DNA of 64,000 bases from Vibrio campbellii CAIM 519 = NBRC 15631 = ATCC 25920 (GCF_002163755.1 NZ_CP015863.1:992001-1056000); one strand, 5' to 3'; positions 35,450 to 44,783 are shown, numbered from the stretch's first letter. The notes: a model not told the origin generated them from the letters alone. Translations and numbers: made by a program.

Positions 35450-36876
35450 ATACTATTGCGATTGCACCATGGAAATATTGGGCTCAAGTGAGCCCTTTTT
35501 CTGTTGCGCTTGAGACAATCAAAGAGCAAGTTAACTGGCAGCAATTGACTGCTCGTGTTGACTTGTATTCTCGCTACCTCCAACAACAGGGTGTGGCGAG
35601 TGGAGATGTGGTGACATTAGTCGGTAAGAACCGGGTTGAAACCTTGTGGTTTTATCTTGCCGCTCAGCAGATAGGCGCAAGTGCTGCGTTGACCATGCCG
35701 CAGCCTTTTGAGGCTCTCTCAGGTAAGTTAACAACGCTATATAAGCCAACTCAACAACGTTTCGTGTGGTTTGCTGACGGTGTTGCCAGTGGCTACTCAG
35801 AACAGCAGTTATCGCAACTAGGTATCATCCAGCTTTCGACTCTGGATAGAGAATCGCAAAGTGACCAAAGTGACGTTGACACTTCAAACGAAGTCTACGC
35901 ACACGATGCTTTAGCGTCTATTGTGTTTACCTCTGGCTCGACGGGCACTCCTAAAGCCGTGGTGCATACTCATCGTCAGCACCTGGCTTCTGCTCGAGGT
36001 CTGTTAAGTGAATTCCAATTCAACCATCAAGATATTTGGCTGCTTTCCTTGCCGCTTTACCACGTTTCAGGCTTGGCGATTGTCTATCGCTGGCTATTTG
36101 CTGGTGCAACACTCAAAGTGGGAAACGGAAATCTTGCTGATGATATTGTTGGTGTCTCTCACGCTTCTTTAGTCGCGACCCAGCTTAAGCGTTTACTGGA
36201 TGATGAAGTCAAATTTTCTCTCACGCACGTCTTACTCGGCGGCAGTCATGTTGCCCATGAGTTGGCACTGCGAGCAACACAGCAGGGCATTGAAACTTGG
36301 CTAGGCTATGGCATGACAGAAGCGGCCTCTACCGTAACGGTAAAGCAAATCGATAGCGTCAGTAACGCGGGCCACCTATTGCAAAATCGCGATATTAAGC
36401 TGGTGGAACAGCGTATTTATATCGGTGGGCAAACGCTAGCAGCAGGCTATTTCAAGCAAGGGTCTGTGACTTCACTCTTGAATGAAGATGGTTGGTTCGA
36501 CAGTAAGGATCTCGGAGAGTGGCAAGGCGATGAACTTAAGGTCATTGGTCGAGCAGATAACCAATTTATCTCTGGCGGTGAGAATATTCACTGTGAAGAA
36601 ATTGAAGCGGTACTGAACCAAATCGAGAGTATTTCACAAAGCATTGTTGTGCCAGTAGAGGATGTTGAGTTTGGACACCGACCAGTGGCTGTGATTCAAA
36701 CAGAGTTGTTACTGGACAAAGCTCAATACGAACAACATCTGCAAACTAAGCTAGAAAAATTCAAATGGCCAGTGGCGTATTACGCAATGCCTCAAACTCT
36801 GTTGAATGAGGGAATCAAAATTTCGCGCAAAGCGGTGAAAGACTGGTTAAAAAATGAAGTGCAAAACGGTGACTAA
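35434..36876 (+). CDS. menE: o-Succinylbenzoate-CoA ligase MenE
   Basis: A 480-residue acyl-adenylate-forming (ANL) ligase that activates o-succinylbenzoate with ATP and CoA. ATP-binding P-loop IVFTSGSTGTPKAVVHTH near residues 166-182, LPLYHVSGLAIVYRWLFAG, A5 motif GYGMTEAAST, the hinge aspartate region DEGWFDSKDLGEW-like (NEDGWFDSKDLG) and A8 GRADNQFISGGENI; the C-terminal lysine lies in ISRKAVKDWL. Start is GTG 35434 with AGGAG seven bases upstream. Completes the pathway from chorismate to DHNA-CoA together with the other five genes. Confidence 0.93.
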   Translation: MAFSIDTIAIAPWKYWAQVSPFSVALETIKEQVNWQQLTARVDLYSRYLQQQGVASGDVVTLVGKNRVETLWFYLAAQQIGASAALTMPQPFEALSGKLTTLYKPTQQRFVWFADGVASGYSEQQLSQLGIIQLSTLDRESQSDQSDVDTSNEVYAHDALASIVFTSGSTGTPKAVVHTHRQHLASARGLLSEFQFNHQDIWLLSLPLYHVSGLAIVYRWLFAGATLKVGNGNLADDIVGVSHASLVATQLKRLLDDEVKFSLTHVLLGGSHVAHELALRATQQGIETWLGYGMTEAASTVTVKQIDSVSNAGHLLQNRDIKLVEQRIYIGGQTLAAGYFKQGSVTSLLNEDGWFDSKDLGEWQGDELKVIGRADNQFISGGENIHCEEIEAVLNQIESISQSIVVPVEDVEFGHRPVAVIQTELLLDKAQYEQHLQTKLEKFKWPVAYYAMPQTLLNEGIKISRKAVKDWLKNEVQNGD

Positions 36877-36898
36877 GCGTTATTGCACTTCAGGGGGA

Positions 36899-36928
36899 TG
36901 TGGTGATGGTGAGTCACCACAATTCTTT
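36899..36928 (+). terminator. Terminator hairpin after menE
   Basis: TGTGGTGA and TCACCACA (perfect 8 bp) around TGGTGAG, followed by ATTCTTT. Confidence 0.55.
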
Positions 36929-38381
36929 AGTTAGCGAGCGCGAGTTTCATCTGCTCAGCTACCTTGTCTACTTTTCCTAGACCGATGATCACTTGTAAGC
37001 CGCCTTTACCAATCATGACTACACCAGCAGCACCCAATTGTTTGAGCTTAGCTTCGTCAGCTAGGGATGAATCTTTTACAGTCAAACGAAGTCGAGTAAT
37101 ACAGTTGTCCACTTCTAGGATGTTGTCTGCACCGCCAATTGCGGCGATGTAATCTTTTGCAAGTTCGCCAATATTCTCGGTGACTTCCTTTTCCATGTCT
37201 TCACCACGACCCGGTGTACGCAGGTTGAACTTGATGATCGCGAAGCGGAACACGCTGTAGTAAATCGCAAAGAAGACTAAACCTTGTGGGATCAGCATGT
37301 ACCATTTGGTCGCCAGTGGGTTTTGGCTTGACAGTACGAAGTCAACAAAACCTGCTGAGAAACCAAAGCCCGCCATCCACTGCATGCTTGCTGCAATGTA
37401 CATTGAGATACCAGTCAGAACCGCGTGAATTAGGTACAGTACTGGCGCTAGGAACATAAAGCTGAACTCTAGAGGCTCTGTAATACCAGTGAAGAAGGAC
37501 GCCATTGCCGCAGCTAGCATGATAGAGAACACTTTGTTTTTGTTTTGCTTATCAGCACAGTGATAAATCGCAAGAGCAGCGCCTGGCAGACCAAACATCA
37601 TGATTGGGAAGAAACCTGCTTGGTACATACCTGTTTGGCCAACTACAGCTGTCCCGTTAGCAATAGACTGTGCGCCGCCTAAGAAGTTTGGAATGTCGTT
37701 GATACCAACCACATCAAACCAGAAGACGGGATAAAGCGCGTGGTGCATGCCGATTGTTAGCATTAGACGGTTAAAGAAGCCAAATAAACCGGCGCCAACC
37801 GCACCCATGGATTCAAGTTTGGTTCCGAAAATAATTAATGCATCGTAAATCACAGGCCATACGTAAAGCAGAACAAAAGCCAACACCATACCTGCGATAG
37901 AGGTGAGAATAGGTACTAGGCGTTTGCCACTAAAGAACGCCAGCGCTTTTGGTAGTTCGACACCTGAGTAACGGTTGTAGATTTCAGCGGAGATAATACC
38001 CACCAAAATACCGATAAACTGGTTGTTGATTTTGTTGAACGCATCAGGCACTTCGTCAGCACTAATATCCATTAGCTGTGTGACGGCACCCGGTGCGAGT
38101 AGCGTCGTCAGTACCATAAAGCAAATGAAGCCAGACAGTGCTGCTGAGCCGTTTTTATCTTTGCTCAATCCGAAAGCGACACCAACGGCGAACAGTACCG
38201 CCATGTTGTCGATGATGGCTCCGCCTGATTTAATGAGGAATGCCGCTAAGACACTTTCAGATCCCCAGCCGACCGGATCTATCCAGTAGCCAATCCCCAT
38301 TAAGATTGCCGCAGCGGGTAAGGTCGCTACGGGTACCATTAATGCCTTACCGACTTTTTGCATGTAGCCGAGTATATTCAT
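36927..38381 (-). CDS. PTS sugar permease IIC-IIB, glucose/N-acetylglucosamine (NagE/PtsG) type
   Basis: A 484-residue phosphotransferase permease with a IIC membrane domain (about 1-380) and a IIB domain (about 405-484) but no IIA, so it must borrow a IIA protein such as Crr. It begins MNILGYMQKVGKALMVPVA, like NagE. IIC signatures are TIGMHHALYPVFWFDVVG, GFFPIMMFGLPGAALAIY and TGITEPLEFSFMFLAP. The phosphorylated cysteine of IIB is in VDNCITRLRLTV. NagE-like sequence favours N-acetylglucosamine or glucose as substrate; this cannot be settled by eye. Divergent from a LysR regulator over 156 bases containing a palindrome at 38411. Confidence 0.88.
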   Translation of the reverse strand: MNILGYMQKVGKALMVPVATLPAAAILMGIGYWIDPVGWGSESVLAAFLIKSGGAIIDNMAVLFAVGVAFGLSKDKNGSAALSGFICFMVLTTLLAPGAVTQLMDISADEVPDAFNKINNQFIGILVGIISAEIYNRYSGVELPKALAFFSGKRLVPILTSIAGMVLAFVLLYVWPVIYDALIIFGTKLESMGAVGAGLFGFFNRLMLTIGMHHALYPVFWFDVVGINDIPNFLGGAQSIANGTAVVGQTGMYQAGFFPIMMFGLPGAALAIYHCADKQNKNKVFSIMLAAAMASFFTGITEPLEFSFMFLAPVLYLIHAVLTGISMYIAASMQWMAGFGFSAGFVDFVLSSQNPLATKWYMLIPQGLVFFAIYYSVFRFAIIKFNLRTPGRGEDMEKEVTENIGELAKDYIAAIGGADNILEVDNCITRLRLTVKDSSLADEAKLKQLGAAGVVMIGKGGLQVIIGLGKVDKVAEQMKLALAN

Positions 38382-38410
38382 ATTTGCCCCTATAATTTTA
38401 ATGCCACCTA

Positions 38411-38427
38411 AAACATGATCTATGTTT
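38411..38427. promoter_or_regulatory. Palindrome upstream of the PTS gene
   Basis: AAACAT-GATCT-ATGTTT, perfect 6-bp arms, 30 bases before the PTS start codon. Candidate operator for the divergent LysR protein or a global regulator. Confidence 0.45.
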
Positions 38428-38537
38428 GAAAGTGACGTTTTTATTTAGTTTCTAAGGGCTATTTGAAGCTTAATTATCGACGCAAACAAACGAATTCACT
38501 ACTATCATAAATTAATATTTTTAATGCATGGTCGATC

Positions 38538-39419
38538 ATGGCAAACCAACAGTTACTGCTTCGAAACCTTCATACCTTTAGCATCGCAGCGAAGCATCTT
38601 AGCTTTACGCAGGCAGCAAAAGAGCTGCACTTAACTCAAGGCGCCGTGAGCCATCGCATCAAAGTGTTAGAACAGGAGCTTGGTTTCTCTCTGTTTGTTC
38701 GAGGCACTCGCAAACTCGAACTGACATCAGAAGGGCATCGATTTCAAAAAACGTTATCTACGTCACTCAGTACCATTTTTAATGAGATTGAAGAGATTAA
38801 GTCGACGGACTTGGTGGGGGAATTAAACATTGCTGCGTCACCTGGGTTTTTGAATGGGTGGCTGATGCCTCGTATTGCGGATTTCCAACGTCATTTCCCG
38901 GGGTTTAACCTCAACCTTTTCGCCCAAGAAAACCAACTCGATTTGGTGACCAATCAGATTGATGTGGCCATTTTTTACGATACGGATCATTTGGTTGATG
39001 TGTATCGCCAGCGACTATTTGGCGAAAAGTACATTCCGGTCTGTACGCCTCAGTACATGAAGGAACTGAATATTCTGGAAGATGGTATGAAGTCACTCCG
39101 ACGGATTAACTTTATTCATGCTCTCGGTTCGGATGTATGGCAGCGATGGGTGACTTATATGGAGCTGGATATCGATATTTTCCAGCACTTTTACAGTGTG
39201 AGTCATCGTGATATGGCAGTGCTAGCAGCAAGGAATCACGTCGGGGTCGCGATGGGGCGTTATCGATTCATCAAAGACTTTTTAGATAAAGGTGAACTGG
39301 TCAGCCCTTATCCGATGATGGATACCCAGCTGGGGTATGACTTAGTTTGCCCTTCAGGCTACGAGCATCGACCTAAAGTGAAAACCTTTATATCTTGGAT
39401 AGAAAGCCAACTTAGTTGA
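38538..39419 (+). CDS. LysR-family transcriptional regulator, GcvA/DsdC-like
   Basis: A 293-residue LysR regulator. N-terminal winged helix-turn-helix (residues about 8-65) reads FSIAAKHLSFTQAAKELHLTQGAVSHRIKVLEQ; the remaining residues form the two-lobed effector-binding domain with INIAASPGF-like and DVAIFYDTDH segments. The phrase NHVGVAMGRYRFIKDFLDKGELVSPY is close to the C-terminal part of the D-serine regulator DsdC, so it belongs to the GcvA/DsdC branch, but the effector is not known. Divergent from the PTS gene, which is the most likely target by position. Confidence 0.87.
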   Translation: MANQQLLLRNLHTFSIAAKHLSFTQAAKELHLTQGAVSHRIKVLEQELGFSLFVRGTRKLELTSEGHRFQKTLSTSLSTIFNEIEEIKSTDLVGELNIAASPGFLNGWLMPRIADFQRHFPGFNLNLFAQENQLDLVTNQIDVAIFYDTDHLVDVYRQRLFGEKYIPVCTPQYMKELNILEDGMKSLRRINFIHALGSDVWQRWVTYMELDIDIFQHFYSVSHRDMAVLAARNHVGVAMGRYRFIKDFLDKGELVSPYPMMDTQLGYDLVCPSGYEHRPKVKTFISWIESQLS

Positions 39420-39515
39420 TTTCGCAATGAATTAGTCGAAAAGGGAATTTCGTATCCTTATAACTCTGAATCATAATCATGCTCAAAGATTAAGGAATAA
39501 AGCATAAGGTTCAGG

Positions 39516-39716
39516 ATGATAAAATTAGCGTTAGCGGCAGCGGTGTTATTGCAAATCGGCGTCGCTGTCAGCACTGAGGGCTTAACGCGCTCGTTGGCTG
39601 AGTTAACCGCTTTTCTGGTTGCGATTGCTTCAGTGTTGGTACACAAAAGTCAAAGCGCACAAAAAGCGGAATCAACTCAGCCAGATAAAATCAATCAAGG
39701 TTTAGCTGAAAAGTAG
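39516..39716 (+). CDS. Small membrane protein, unknown function
   Basis: A 66-residue protein with two short hydrophobic segments (LALAAAVLLQIGVAVS and AELTAFLVAIASVLVH) and a polar C-terminal tail (KSQSAQKAESTQPDKIN). AAGG lies six bases before ATG 39516. Its end overlaps the end of the convergent exporter gene by 15 bases. No family recognised; protein-like hydrophobicity pattern and ribosome site support it. Confidence 0.55.
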   Translation: MIKLALAAAVLLQIGVAVSTEGLTRSLAELTAFLVAIASVLVHKSQSAQKAESTQPDKINQGLAEK

Positions 39717-40634
39717 CCAGCCAAGCGAGGTTGTTGAAATCAGAACCCATAGCGTTACACCAAACATTAGCGGTTTTGCGCCTGCTGACTTCAGTTTCGA
39801 TACTGAAATACTACAACCAATCAAGAACAGACACACCACAAGGGCTTGCTTAGCAATGGCAAAAATGCCTTGGTACACCACTTCAAATTGTGGGAAGAAG
39901 TCGCTGAATGCAATCGCAGCGCAGTACCAGAAAATGAAGTAAGGAATGACTAACTTACTTTTACCTTCCTCTCCGTTTCCACGAGAAAAGATCACGGCAC
40001 TGATCAGCGCGACAGGAATGATCCACAGTGCGCGAGCAAGCTTCAATGTTGTTGCCGTGGTTAGTGCTTCTTCACCGTATGCAGATGCTGCGCCCACAAC
40101 GGAAGACGTATCGTGAATCGCAATCGCAGCCCAGGTTCCGAACGTATGCTGATCCAAGCCGATCGCGTGACCAATAACAGGGAAAATGAACAGCGCCAGA
40201 GAGTTGAGTACAAAAACGGTCGCTAGAGCTAAACCAATTTGTTCATCTTTGGCTTTGATCGCAGGCGCGACAGCAGCAATTGCGCTACCGCCACAAATTG
40301 CGGTACCAGAAGCGATTAAGTAGGCTGTGGTACGCTCTAGCTTAATCATTTTGGCAATCATCATGCCAATCACCAGTGTACCGAGAATGGTTGCGATAAT
40401 AAGACCTATGCCATCAGAGGTGACGGCGAGAGCCTGCTCAAAGTGAATACCGAAGCCTAAACCAATGATCGAATAGGAAAGCAGCTTCTTAGTAAAAGAG
40501 GCAATAGGAAGTTCAGTCGGTACTAGGCTAAAACTCGCCAGTAGAAAACCGATCACAAGCGCAATAGGAGAGGACACAAAAGGGGTCAAACAAAACAGCA
40601 GTGCCAATCCAAAGGGGATATTCTTTGTATTCAA
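39702..40634 (-). CDS. YeiH-family (UPF0324) inner-membrane protein, putative sulfate/anion exporter
   Basis: A 310-residue protein with about ten membrane helices of the YeiH/UPF0324 family. Conserved family segments are ASGTAICGGSAIAAVAPAI, with the G-T-A-I-C-G-G-S turn, and AIHDTSSVVGAASAYG, with H-D-T-S-S. LSYSIIGLGFGIHFEQA marks the first helix pair. The function is only proposed for the family (sulfonate or sulfate export linked to cysteine and sulfite metabolism). A perfect palindrome lies 70 bases upstream of its start. Confidence 0.82.
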   Translation of the reverse strand: MNTKNIPFGLALLFCLTPFVSSPIALVIGFLLASFSLVPTELPIASFTKKLLSYSIIGLGFGIHFEQALAVTSDGIGLIIATILGTLVIGMMIAKMIKLERTTAYLIASGTAICGGSAIAAVAPAIKAKDEQIGLALATVFVLNSLALFIFPVIGHAIGLDQHTFGTWAAIAIHDTSSVVGAASAYGEEALTTATTLKLARALWIIPVALISAVIFSRGNGEEGKSKLVIPYFIFWYCAAIAFSDFFPQFEVVYQGIFAIAKQALVVCLFLIGCSISVSKLKSAGAKPLMFGVTLWVLISTTSLGWLLFS

Positions 40635-40707
40635 GGGTGTCGTTCGTTGTTATGAGTTAAAGCGTGAAGTATACAGTAACGCTTTGGGTCAGAAAGTCTT
40701 AATGAAT

Positions 40708-40721
40708 TGAACATATGTTCA
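40708..40721. promoter_or_regulatory. Palindrome upstream of the YeiH-family gene
   Basis: TGAACATATGTTCA, a perfect 14-bp palindrome, with an imperfect second copy ending ATGTTCA at 40735-40741. Candidate dimeric operator. Confidence 0.45.
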
Positions 40722-40769
40722 GTAAAACTAAACACATGTTCAACATTCCAAAATTATCTTGTGGTGAAT

Positions 40770-42644
40770 CTAGCGCCAGTCGCCGCGAAGCGCTTGCACC
40801 TTTTCAAACATAGCTTGTGCACTGGCTTGCTTAGGATCAACAGGCGTGCCTGCTTCGATTTCTAACTTAGACCAGAAACGCGTTGGTAGCCCTTTGCACG
40901 CGCGGCCTTTTGCACGGCTGAAATAGCTGCCCCACAAGCCTTTTAGCGCCATTGGAATGACGGGGACTGGACTGCGACGAAGTATAATATCGATACCGCG
41001 CATGAACTCGTTCATCTCACCATCAGAGGTTAGCCGCCCTTCAGGGAAGATACACACAATATGACCTTCACTCAGTGCTTTCTCGACATCATTGAATGCA
41101 CGGCGGATAGACGTTCGGTTACTTGCAGAAATAGGGATCACTCCAGCTCGACGAAGGAAACCTCGTAGAGGAGGAAGATTTGCGTAGTCTTCTTCCATCA
41201 CAAATCGAATCAGGCGAGGGCAAACTGCACTTAATAGCAGTGAGTCCATGTAGCTGACATGGTTACAGGCGATCAACGCCCCGCCGTGTCCTGGAAGGTG
41301 ATGTAAGTTCTTATGCTTTACTCGGTATATGGTGTGAGTAACTACCCACATCGCAAAGCGCACGACAAAGATAGGGATCTGCAGGAAGATGTATGCAGCG
41401 ACCAAAAAATTCAGGATTGCCAGAAGCGCGAACAGTTGAGGAATGCTCATCTCAAGCACGCTCAGGCAAACAATGCCCAATACAGCGCTGCCGACCATGA
41501 ACAGAGAGTTAAAGATGTTCAAGCCAGCAATCACTTGTGCTCGTTCTGTCTCTTTCGCTCGGTGTTGCATCAGGGCATAAAGTGGGACGATAAACAAACC
41601 ACCCGAAATACCGATCATCAGTAGGTAGAAGAATAGAGGCCAGAAAGCGTCATAGCTAACGAACTCTGCGAAAGTGTGGAATCGAGGTAAGTCCGTTGGA
41701 ATCGATGTTGCCATCAAGAAACCGAAAATGGTGATCCCCAAAGCACCGAACGGTACGATACCCACTTCGATGCGGTGATTCGACAGCCAGTTACACGCCA
41801 TAGAGCCGACAGCAATACCCACTGAGAAAAGTGCTAAAAGAAAAGAAACCGCGCTTTCGGTGCCGTTCAAGTAGACCTTAGTGAAGTTAGGGAACTGAGT
41901 CAGATAAGCCGCACCTAAGAACCAGAACCAGCTGATTGCCATGATGCATTGAAAGACAATTCGATCAGACTTCGCGATGGAAAGCGTCAGTTTGGTTTGC
42001 TTGTAAGGTTGCCACTTGAATTGAATATCTGGTGCGCCTGCTGAAGCAAAAGGGATAAAGCGGCTGGAGAGGTAGCCTAGCACTGCAAAAATGACAACGC
42101 AGAATGCCGCGAGATATTTGGCATTGTCTGCGGATGCGATAAGACCTGCGCCCAGCGTACCGACCAAAATCGCGATAAACGTACCCGCTTCGACTAAGGC
42201 GTTACCTGGGACTAGTTCTTTCTCGTTGAGCTGCTGAGGAAGCAGTGCGTATTTGACCGGCCCAAAGAATGCGGATTGCGTGCCCATCAAGAAAAGCAGC
42301 AAGAGCAGCATGCCGTAGCTTTCAGTGATGAAACCAATCGCGCCCAGTAGCATGATGCCGATTTCAAACAGCTTAACCTTTCGAATAAACCAAGACTTCT
42401 CGTATTTATCAGCTAGCACCCCTGCGGATGCGGAAAATAAGAAGAAAGGCAGTATAAATAAGCCTGCCGCTAAGTTAATAAACAGGTTGCTAGAGATCGG
42501 TAGTGCACTAGAGCCAGCAAAGGCCACAAACAGCAGCAGTACGTTTTTGAATATGTTGTCGTTGAAAGCTCCGAAAAACTGGGTGACAAAATAGGGGAGG
42601 AACTTTCGCTGCCTAAGCAAAGATGACTGGCTGTCTGATGACAT
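40770..42644 (-). CDS. Fused MFS lysophospholipid transporter and PlsC-type acyltransferase
   Basis: A 624-residue fusion. Residues 1-400 are a 12-helix MFS/LplT-like flippase beginning LPYFVTQFFGAFNDNIFKN, the lysophospholipid transporter signature, with a cytoplasmic loop ADKYEKSW. Residues about 430-620 are a 1-acyl-glycerophosphate acyltransferase: motif I NHVSYMD (H-x4-D), motif III FPEGRLTSDGEM and motif IV region VIPMALKG. Together they import and re-acylate lysophospholipids. This is LplT-Aas without the third (acyl-ACP ligase) domain found in larger fusions. Transcribed after the TetR gene (13-base gap), so one operon under the palindrome at 43264. Confidence 0.88.
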   Translation of the reverse strand: MSSDSQSSLLRQRKFLPYFVTQFFGAFNDNIFKNVLLLFVAFAGSSALPISSNLFINLAAGLFILPFFLFSASAGVLADKYEKSWFIRKVKLFEIGIMLLGAIGFITESYGMLLLLLFLMGTQSAFFGPVKYALLPQQLNEKELVPGNALVEAGTFIAILVGTLGAGLIASADNAKYLAAFCVVIFAVLGYLSSRFIPFASAGAPDIQFKWQPYKQTKLTLSIAKSDRIVFQCIMAISWFWFLGAAYLTQFPNFTKVYLNGTESAVSFLLALFSVGIAVGSMACNWLSNHRIEVGIVPFGALGITIFGFLMATSIPTDLPRFHTFAEFVSYDAFWPLFFYLLMIGISGGLFIVPLYALMQHRAKETERAQVIAGLNIFNSLFMVGSAVLGIVCLSVLEMSIPQLFALLAILNFLVAAYIFLQIPIFVVRFAMWVVTHTIYRVKHKNLHHLPGHGGALIACNHVSYMDSLLLSAVCPRLIRFVMEEDYANLPPLRGFLRRAGVIPISASNRTSIRRAFNDVEKALSEGHIVCIFPEGRLTSDGEMNEFMRGIDIILRRSPVPVIPMALKGLWGSYFSRAKGRACKGLPTRFWSKLEIEAGTPVDPKQASAQAMFEKVQALRGDWR

Positions 42645-42657
42645 GAATAATCCTTTA

Positions 42658-43248
42658 TTACCAGCTGATCAGATAGTTTGAAATCAGGTTATCAATAAGC
42701 TCTTTACCATCAACTGGTTCACTAGAGAAAAACTTATCATCAACGCTAAGAAGCGTGATTCCATGTACACCCGACCACAAGACGCGACTCGCTTGAAGTA
42801 CTTCAGATTCAGTACGGTGCGGCGCAATTTGCGCAAGCAGAGATTCCAACATGCCAGTCATGCCGTCGATGCGTTTTGCATGCCACTCTGGAAGCTCCGC
42901 ACCATTCATGTTGTGCTCAAAGACCAGTTGCCAGCGATGAGGATGTTTTTGTGCGAAGTCGTGGTAACAGTAGGCCAGTTCAAAAAGTGCCTGATGAGTA
43001 TCCTTACTATTTTTTGTCGCGGCTACGGCTTCTTGTTGCAACTCATCCAGAGTTTGGGCCACGGCATGTAAAAGCAGCAGGTTGTAGTTACCAAAGATAT
43101 TAACGAGCGTGCTTGGTACGTAACCAATCATGTTCGCAATCTTACGAAGACTAAGCTCGTGGTAAGAATTCTCGTCTAAAAAGTCTTTGACTGTGGAAAG
43201 CGTCAAGTTGACTAGCTCTTCTCTGGTGTGATCGTTTCTGCGCGCCAT
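42658..43248 (-). CDS. TetR-family transcriptional regulator
   Basis: A 196-residue TetR protein with its helix-turn-helix at residues 28-50 (LSLRKIANMIGYVPSTLVNIFGNYN) and a C-terminal TetR_C ligand-binding domain of the WHG type (HPHRWQLVFEHNM; RVLWSGVHGITLL). It precedes the MFS/acyltransferase gene and faces a perfect ATTGAAC-ATC-GTTCAAT operator 16 bases before its start codon, so autoregulation is likely. Its ligand could be a fatty acid or acyl-CoA, given the neighbour (inference). Confidence 0.9.
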   Translation of the reverse strand: MARRNDHTREELVNLTLSTVKDFLDENSYHELSLRKIANMIGYVPSTLVNIFGNYNLLLLHAVAQTLDELQQEAVAATKNSKDTHQALFELAYCYHDFAQKHPHRWQLVFEHNMNGAELPEWHAKRIDGMTGMLESLLAQIAPHRTESEVLQASRVLWSGVHGITLLSVDDKFFSSEPVDGKELIDNLISNYLISW

Positions 43249-43263
43249 AATTTAAAACTACTT

Positions 43264-43280
43264 ATTGAACATCGTTCAAT
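43264..43280. promoter_or_regulatory. TetR operator
   Basis: ATTGAAC-ATC-GTTCAAT, perfect 7-bp arms with a 3-base centre, just upstream of the TetR gene. This size and symmetry are typical of TetR operators. Confidence 0.65.
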
Positions 43281-43504
43281 ATGATAGTCAGCTACTGATT
43301 GAGCGTCAATAACGCAAACAAGTCATAAACCTATGGGTTGGCAATATTCTGATACATGTCTTCTATTATGGAATGTTTCATTGTTGTATCTGACGGAGTA
43401 TGATGGTCATATCTCATATTTAGCGTGCTACTGATATTGGATGCTTGTTCATCTTGTTATCTGGCAGCATGATTAAGTACTTATCGTCAATTTTAAGGAT
43501 AACG

Positions 43505-44377
43505 ATGAAACGTTTATTTTCGATTGTCGCCCTACTGATCTTTACCGTTGCTGTAACGCCTATCGCGGAAGCGAAGAAGTTTGGTGGTGGTAAGTCATTC
43601 GGTAAGAGCTATAAAACGGCTCCTGCTCCTAAACAGCAGCAACAAAACACAAACACCATTGGTAAAGAACAAGGTGCTAAATCTTCAAGCAAGAAAGGCT
43701 TGATGGGCGGCTTACTTGGTGGTCTTCTTGCTGGTGGTCTATTGGCAGCATTCTTTGGTGGTGCGTTCGAAGGTATCCAGTTTATGGATATCCTGATCAT
43801 TGGTTTGATTGCGTTTGTTATCTTCAAACTGATGCGCGGCATGCTTGGTGCTAAGCAGGGTAGTATGAATCAGCATCGTCAGCAGCCAGCATTTGGTGGC
43901 AACGCTTCTAAGTTCGAGCAACCAAACATGCAGAACTTTGAGCAACAACCAAACACAAACGCAGGTGGTTTTGGCGGTTTCGGTGCACAAACTGACACCC
44001 CGCATAACTACCCACCGGGTTTTGACCAAGCTGCATTCATTAATGGCTCTCGTGAGCACTACCGAATCCTGCAAGGCGCGTGGAACCACAACCAACTTCA
44101 TACGATTGAAGAGTACGTTTCACCAAGCCTATTCGAAGATTTGAAAGCAGAACGTGCGAAGTTAGATGGCGAGCAACATACTGATGTGATGTACGTAGAT
44201 GCGGAAATTGTTCGTGCTGACTACGATGCGAACAAAGCACAGCTTAGCCTGCAATTTAGCGGTCGTTACCGTGATGCAGAAGAAGGTATCGAAGAAGACA
44301 TCGAAGATATCTGGCACTTAGAACGTGATCTAACGGTACCAAACGCACCTTGGTTGATTGTTGGTATTCAAGGTTAA
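43505..44377 (+). CDS. Tim44-like domain membrane protein
   Basis: A 290-residue protein with a signal sequence (MKRLFSIVALLIFTVAVTPIAEA), a Gly/Lys-rich low-complexity stretch, a transmembrane helix pair (LMGGLLGGLLAGGLLAAFFGGAF and IQFMDILIIGLIAFVIFKLM), a Gln/Asn/Gly-rich linker and a C-terminal Tim44-like domain (about 190-290: YRILQGAWNHNQLHTIEEYVSPSL to DIWHLERDLTVPNAPWLIVGIQ). The frame extends upstream to 43445, but ATG 43505 has AAGGATAACG and the signal peptide. Proteins of this type are found across proteobacteria; function unknown, possibly binding at the inner membrane. Confidence 0.85.
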   Translation: MKRLFSIVALLIFTVAVTPIAEAKKFGGGKSFGKSYKTAPAPKQQQQNTNTIGKEQGAKSSSKKGLMGGLLGGLLAGGLLAAFFGGAFEGIQFMDILIIGLIAFVIFKLMRGMLGAKQGSMNQHRQQPAFGGNASKFEQPNMQNFEQQPNTNAGGFGGFGAQTDTPHNYPPGFDQAAFINGSREHYRILQGAWNHNQLHTIEEYVSPSLFEDLKAERAKLDGEQHTDVMYVDAEIVRADYDANKAQLSLQFSGRYRDAEEGIEEDIEDIWHLERDLTVPNAPWLIVGIQG

Positions 44378-44406
44378 TCACCAACAGCGTTCAATTTAGT
44401 CTTAGT

Positions 44407-44435
44407 AAAATCCCGTTTTTGAGCGGGATTTTTTA
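44407..44435 (+). terminator. Rho-independent terminator after the Tim44-like gene
   Basis: AAAATCCCGTT, TTGA, GCGGGATTTTTT. Confidence 0.85.
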
Positions 44436-44751
44436 TGTCTGTAGATCAGAGAATCGAAACCTATCGATATAATTTCGAGTGGTTAAAGTCGAGCGAATAG
44501 GGTTCTTAAAAGGGAAACGAGGAGTCACACAGTAGGGAATAGTGAAGATAGAGCGAATGGGGTGAACAGTTGCTTGATTTCATTGACCTAAACCAACCAA
44601 CTAACACTTTGATTCTCTCTCAAGTCGAGGCAGTTCAAAGAGCTTAGGAGCTTTACTACTTAATGAAAAGGCATTGTAAGTCGCGCCTTGAATTAGGCTA
44701 GATTTAGCCAGATAGTGAGGTAAGAAGTCATTGAAAAATGATAGGTATAGA
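44436..44751. other. Intergenic stretch between the Tim44-like gene and the tRNA-Tyr cluster
   Basis: About 315 bases with no gene, repeat or hairpin that I can support; low coding character in all frames. Confidence 0.5.
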
Positions 44752-44783
44752 ACGAAAAAAGCCAGCTCAATGAGCTGGCTTCT
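44752..44783 (-). terminator. Terminator of the tRNA-Tyr operon
   Basis: On the minus strand GAAGCCAGCTCA, TTGAGCTGGCTT, then a T-run: AGCCAGCTCA-(A)-TGAGCTGGCT palindrome followed by TTTTTTCG. Confidence 0.88.

Noticed and set aside
34690..35586. A 298-codon minus-strand frame opposite menC
   Set aside because: It is antisense to a complete, motif-bearing menC and has no ribosome site or recognisable domain.
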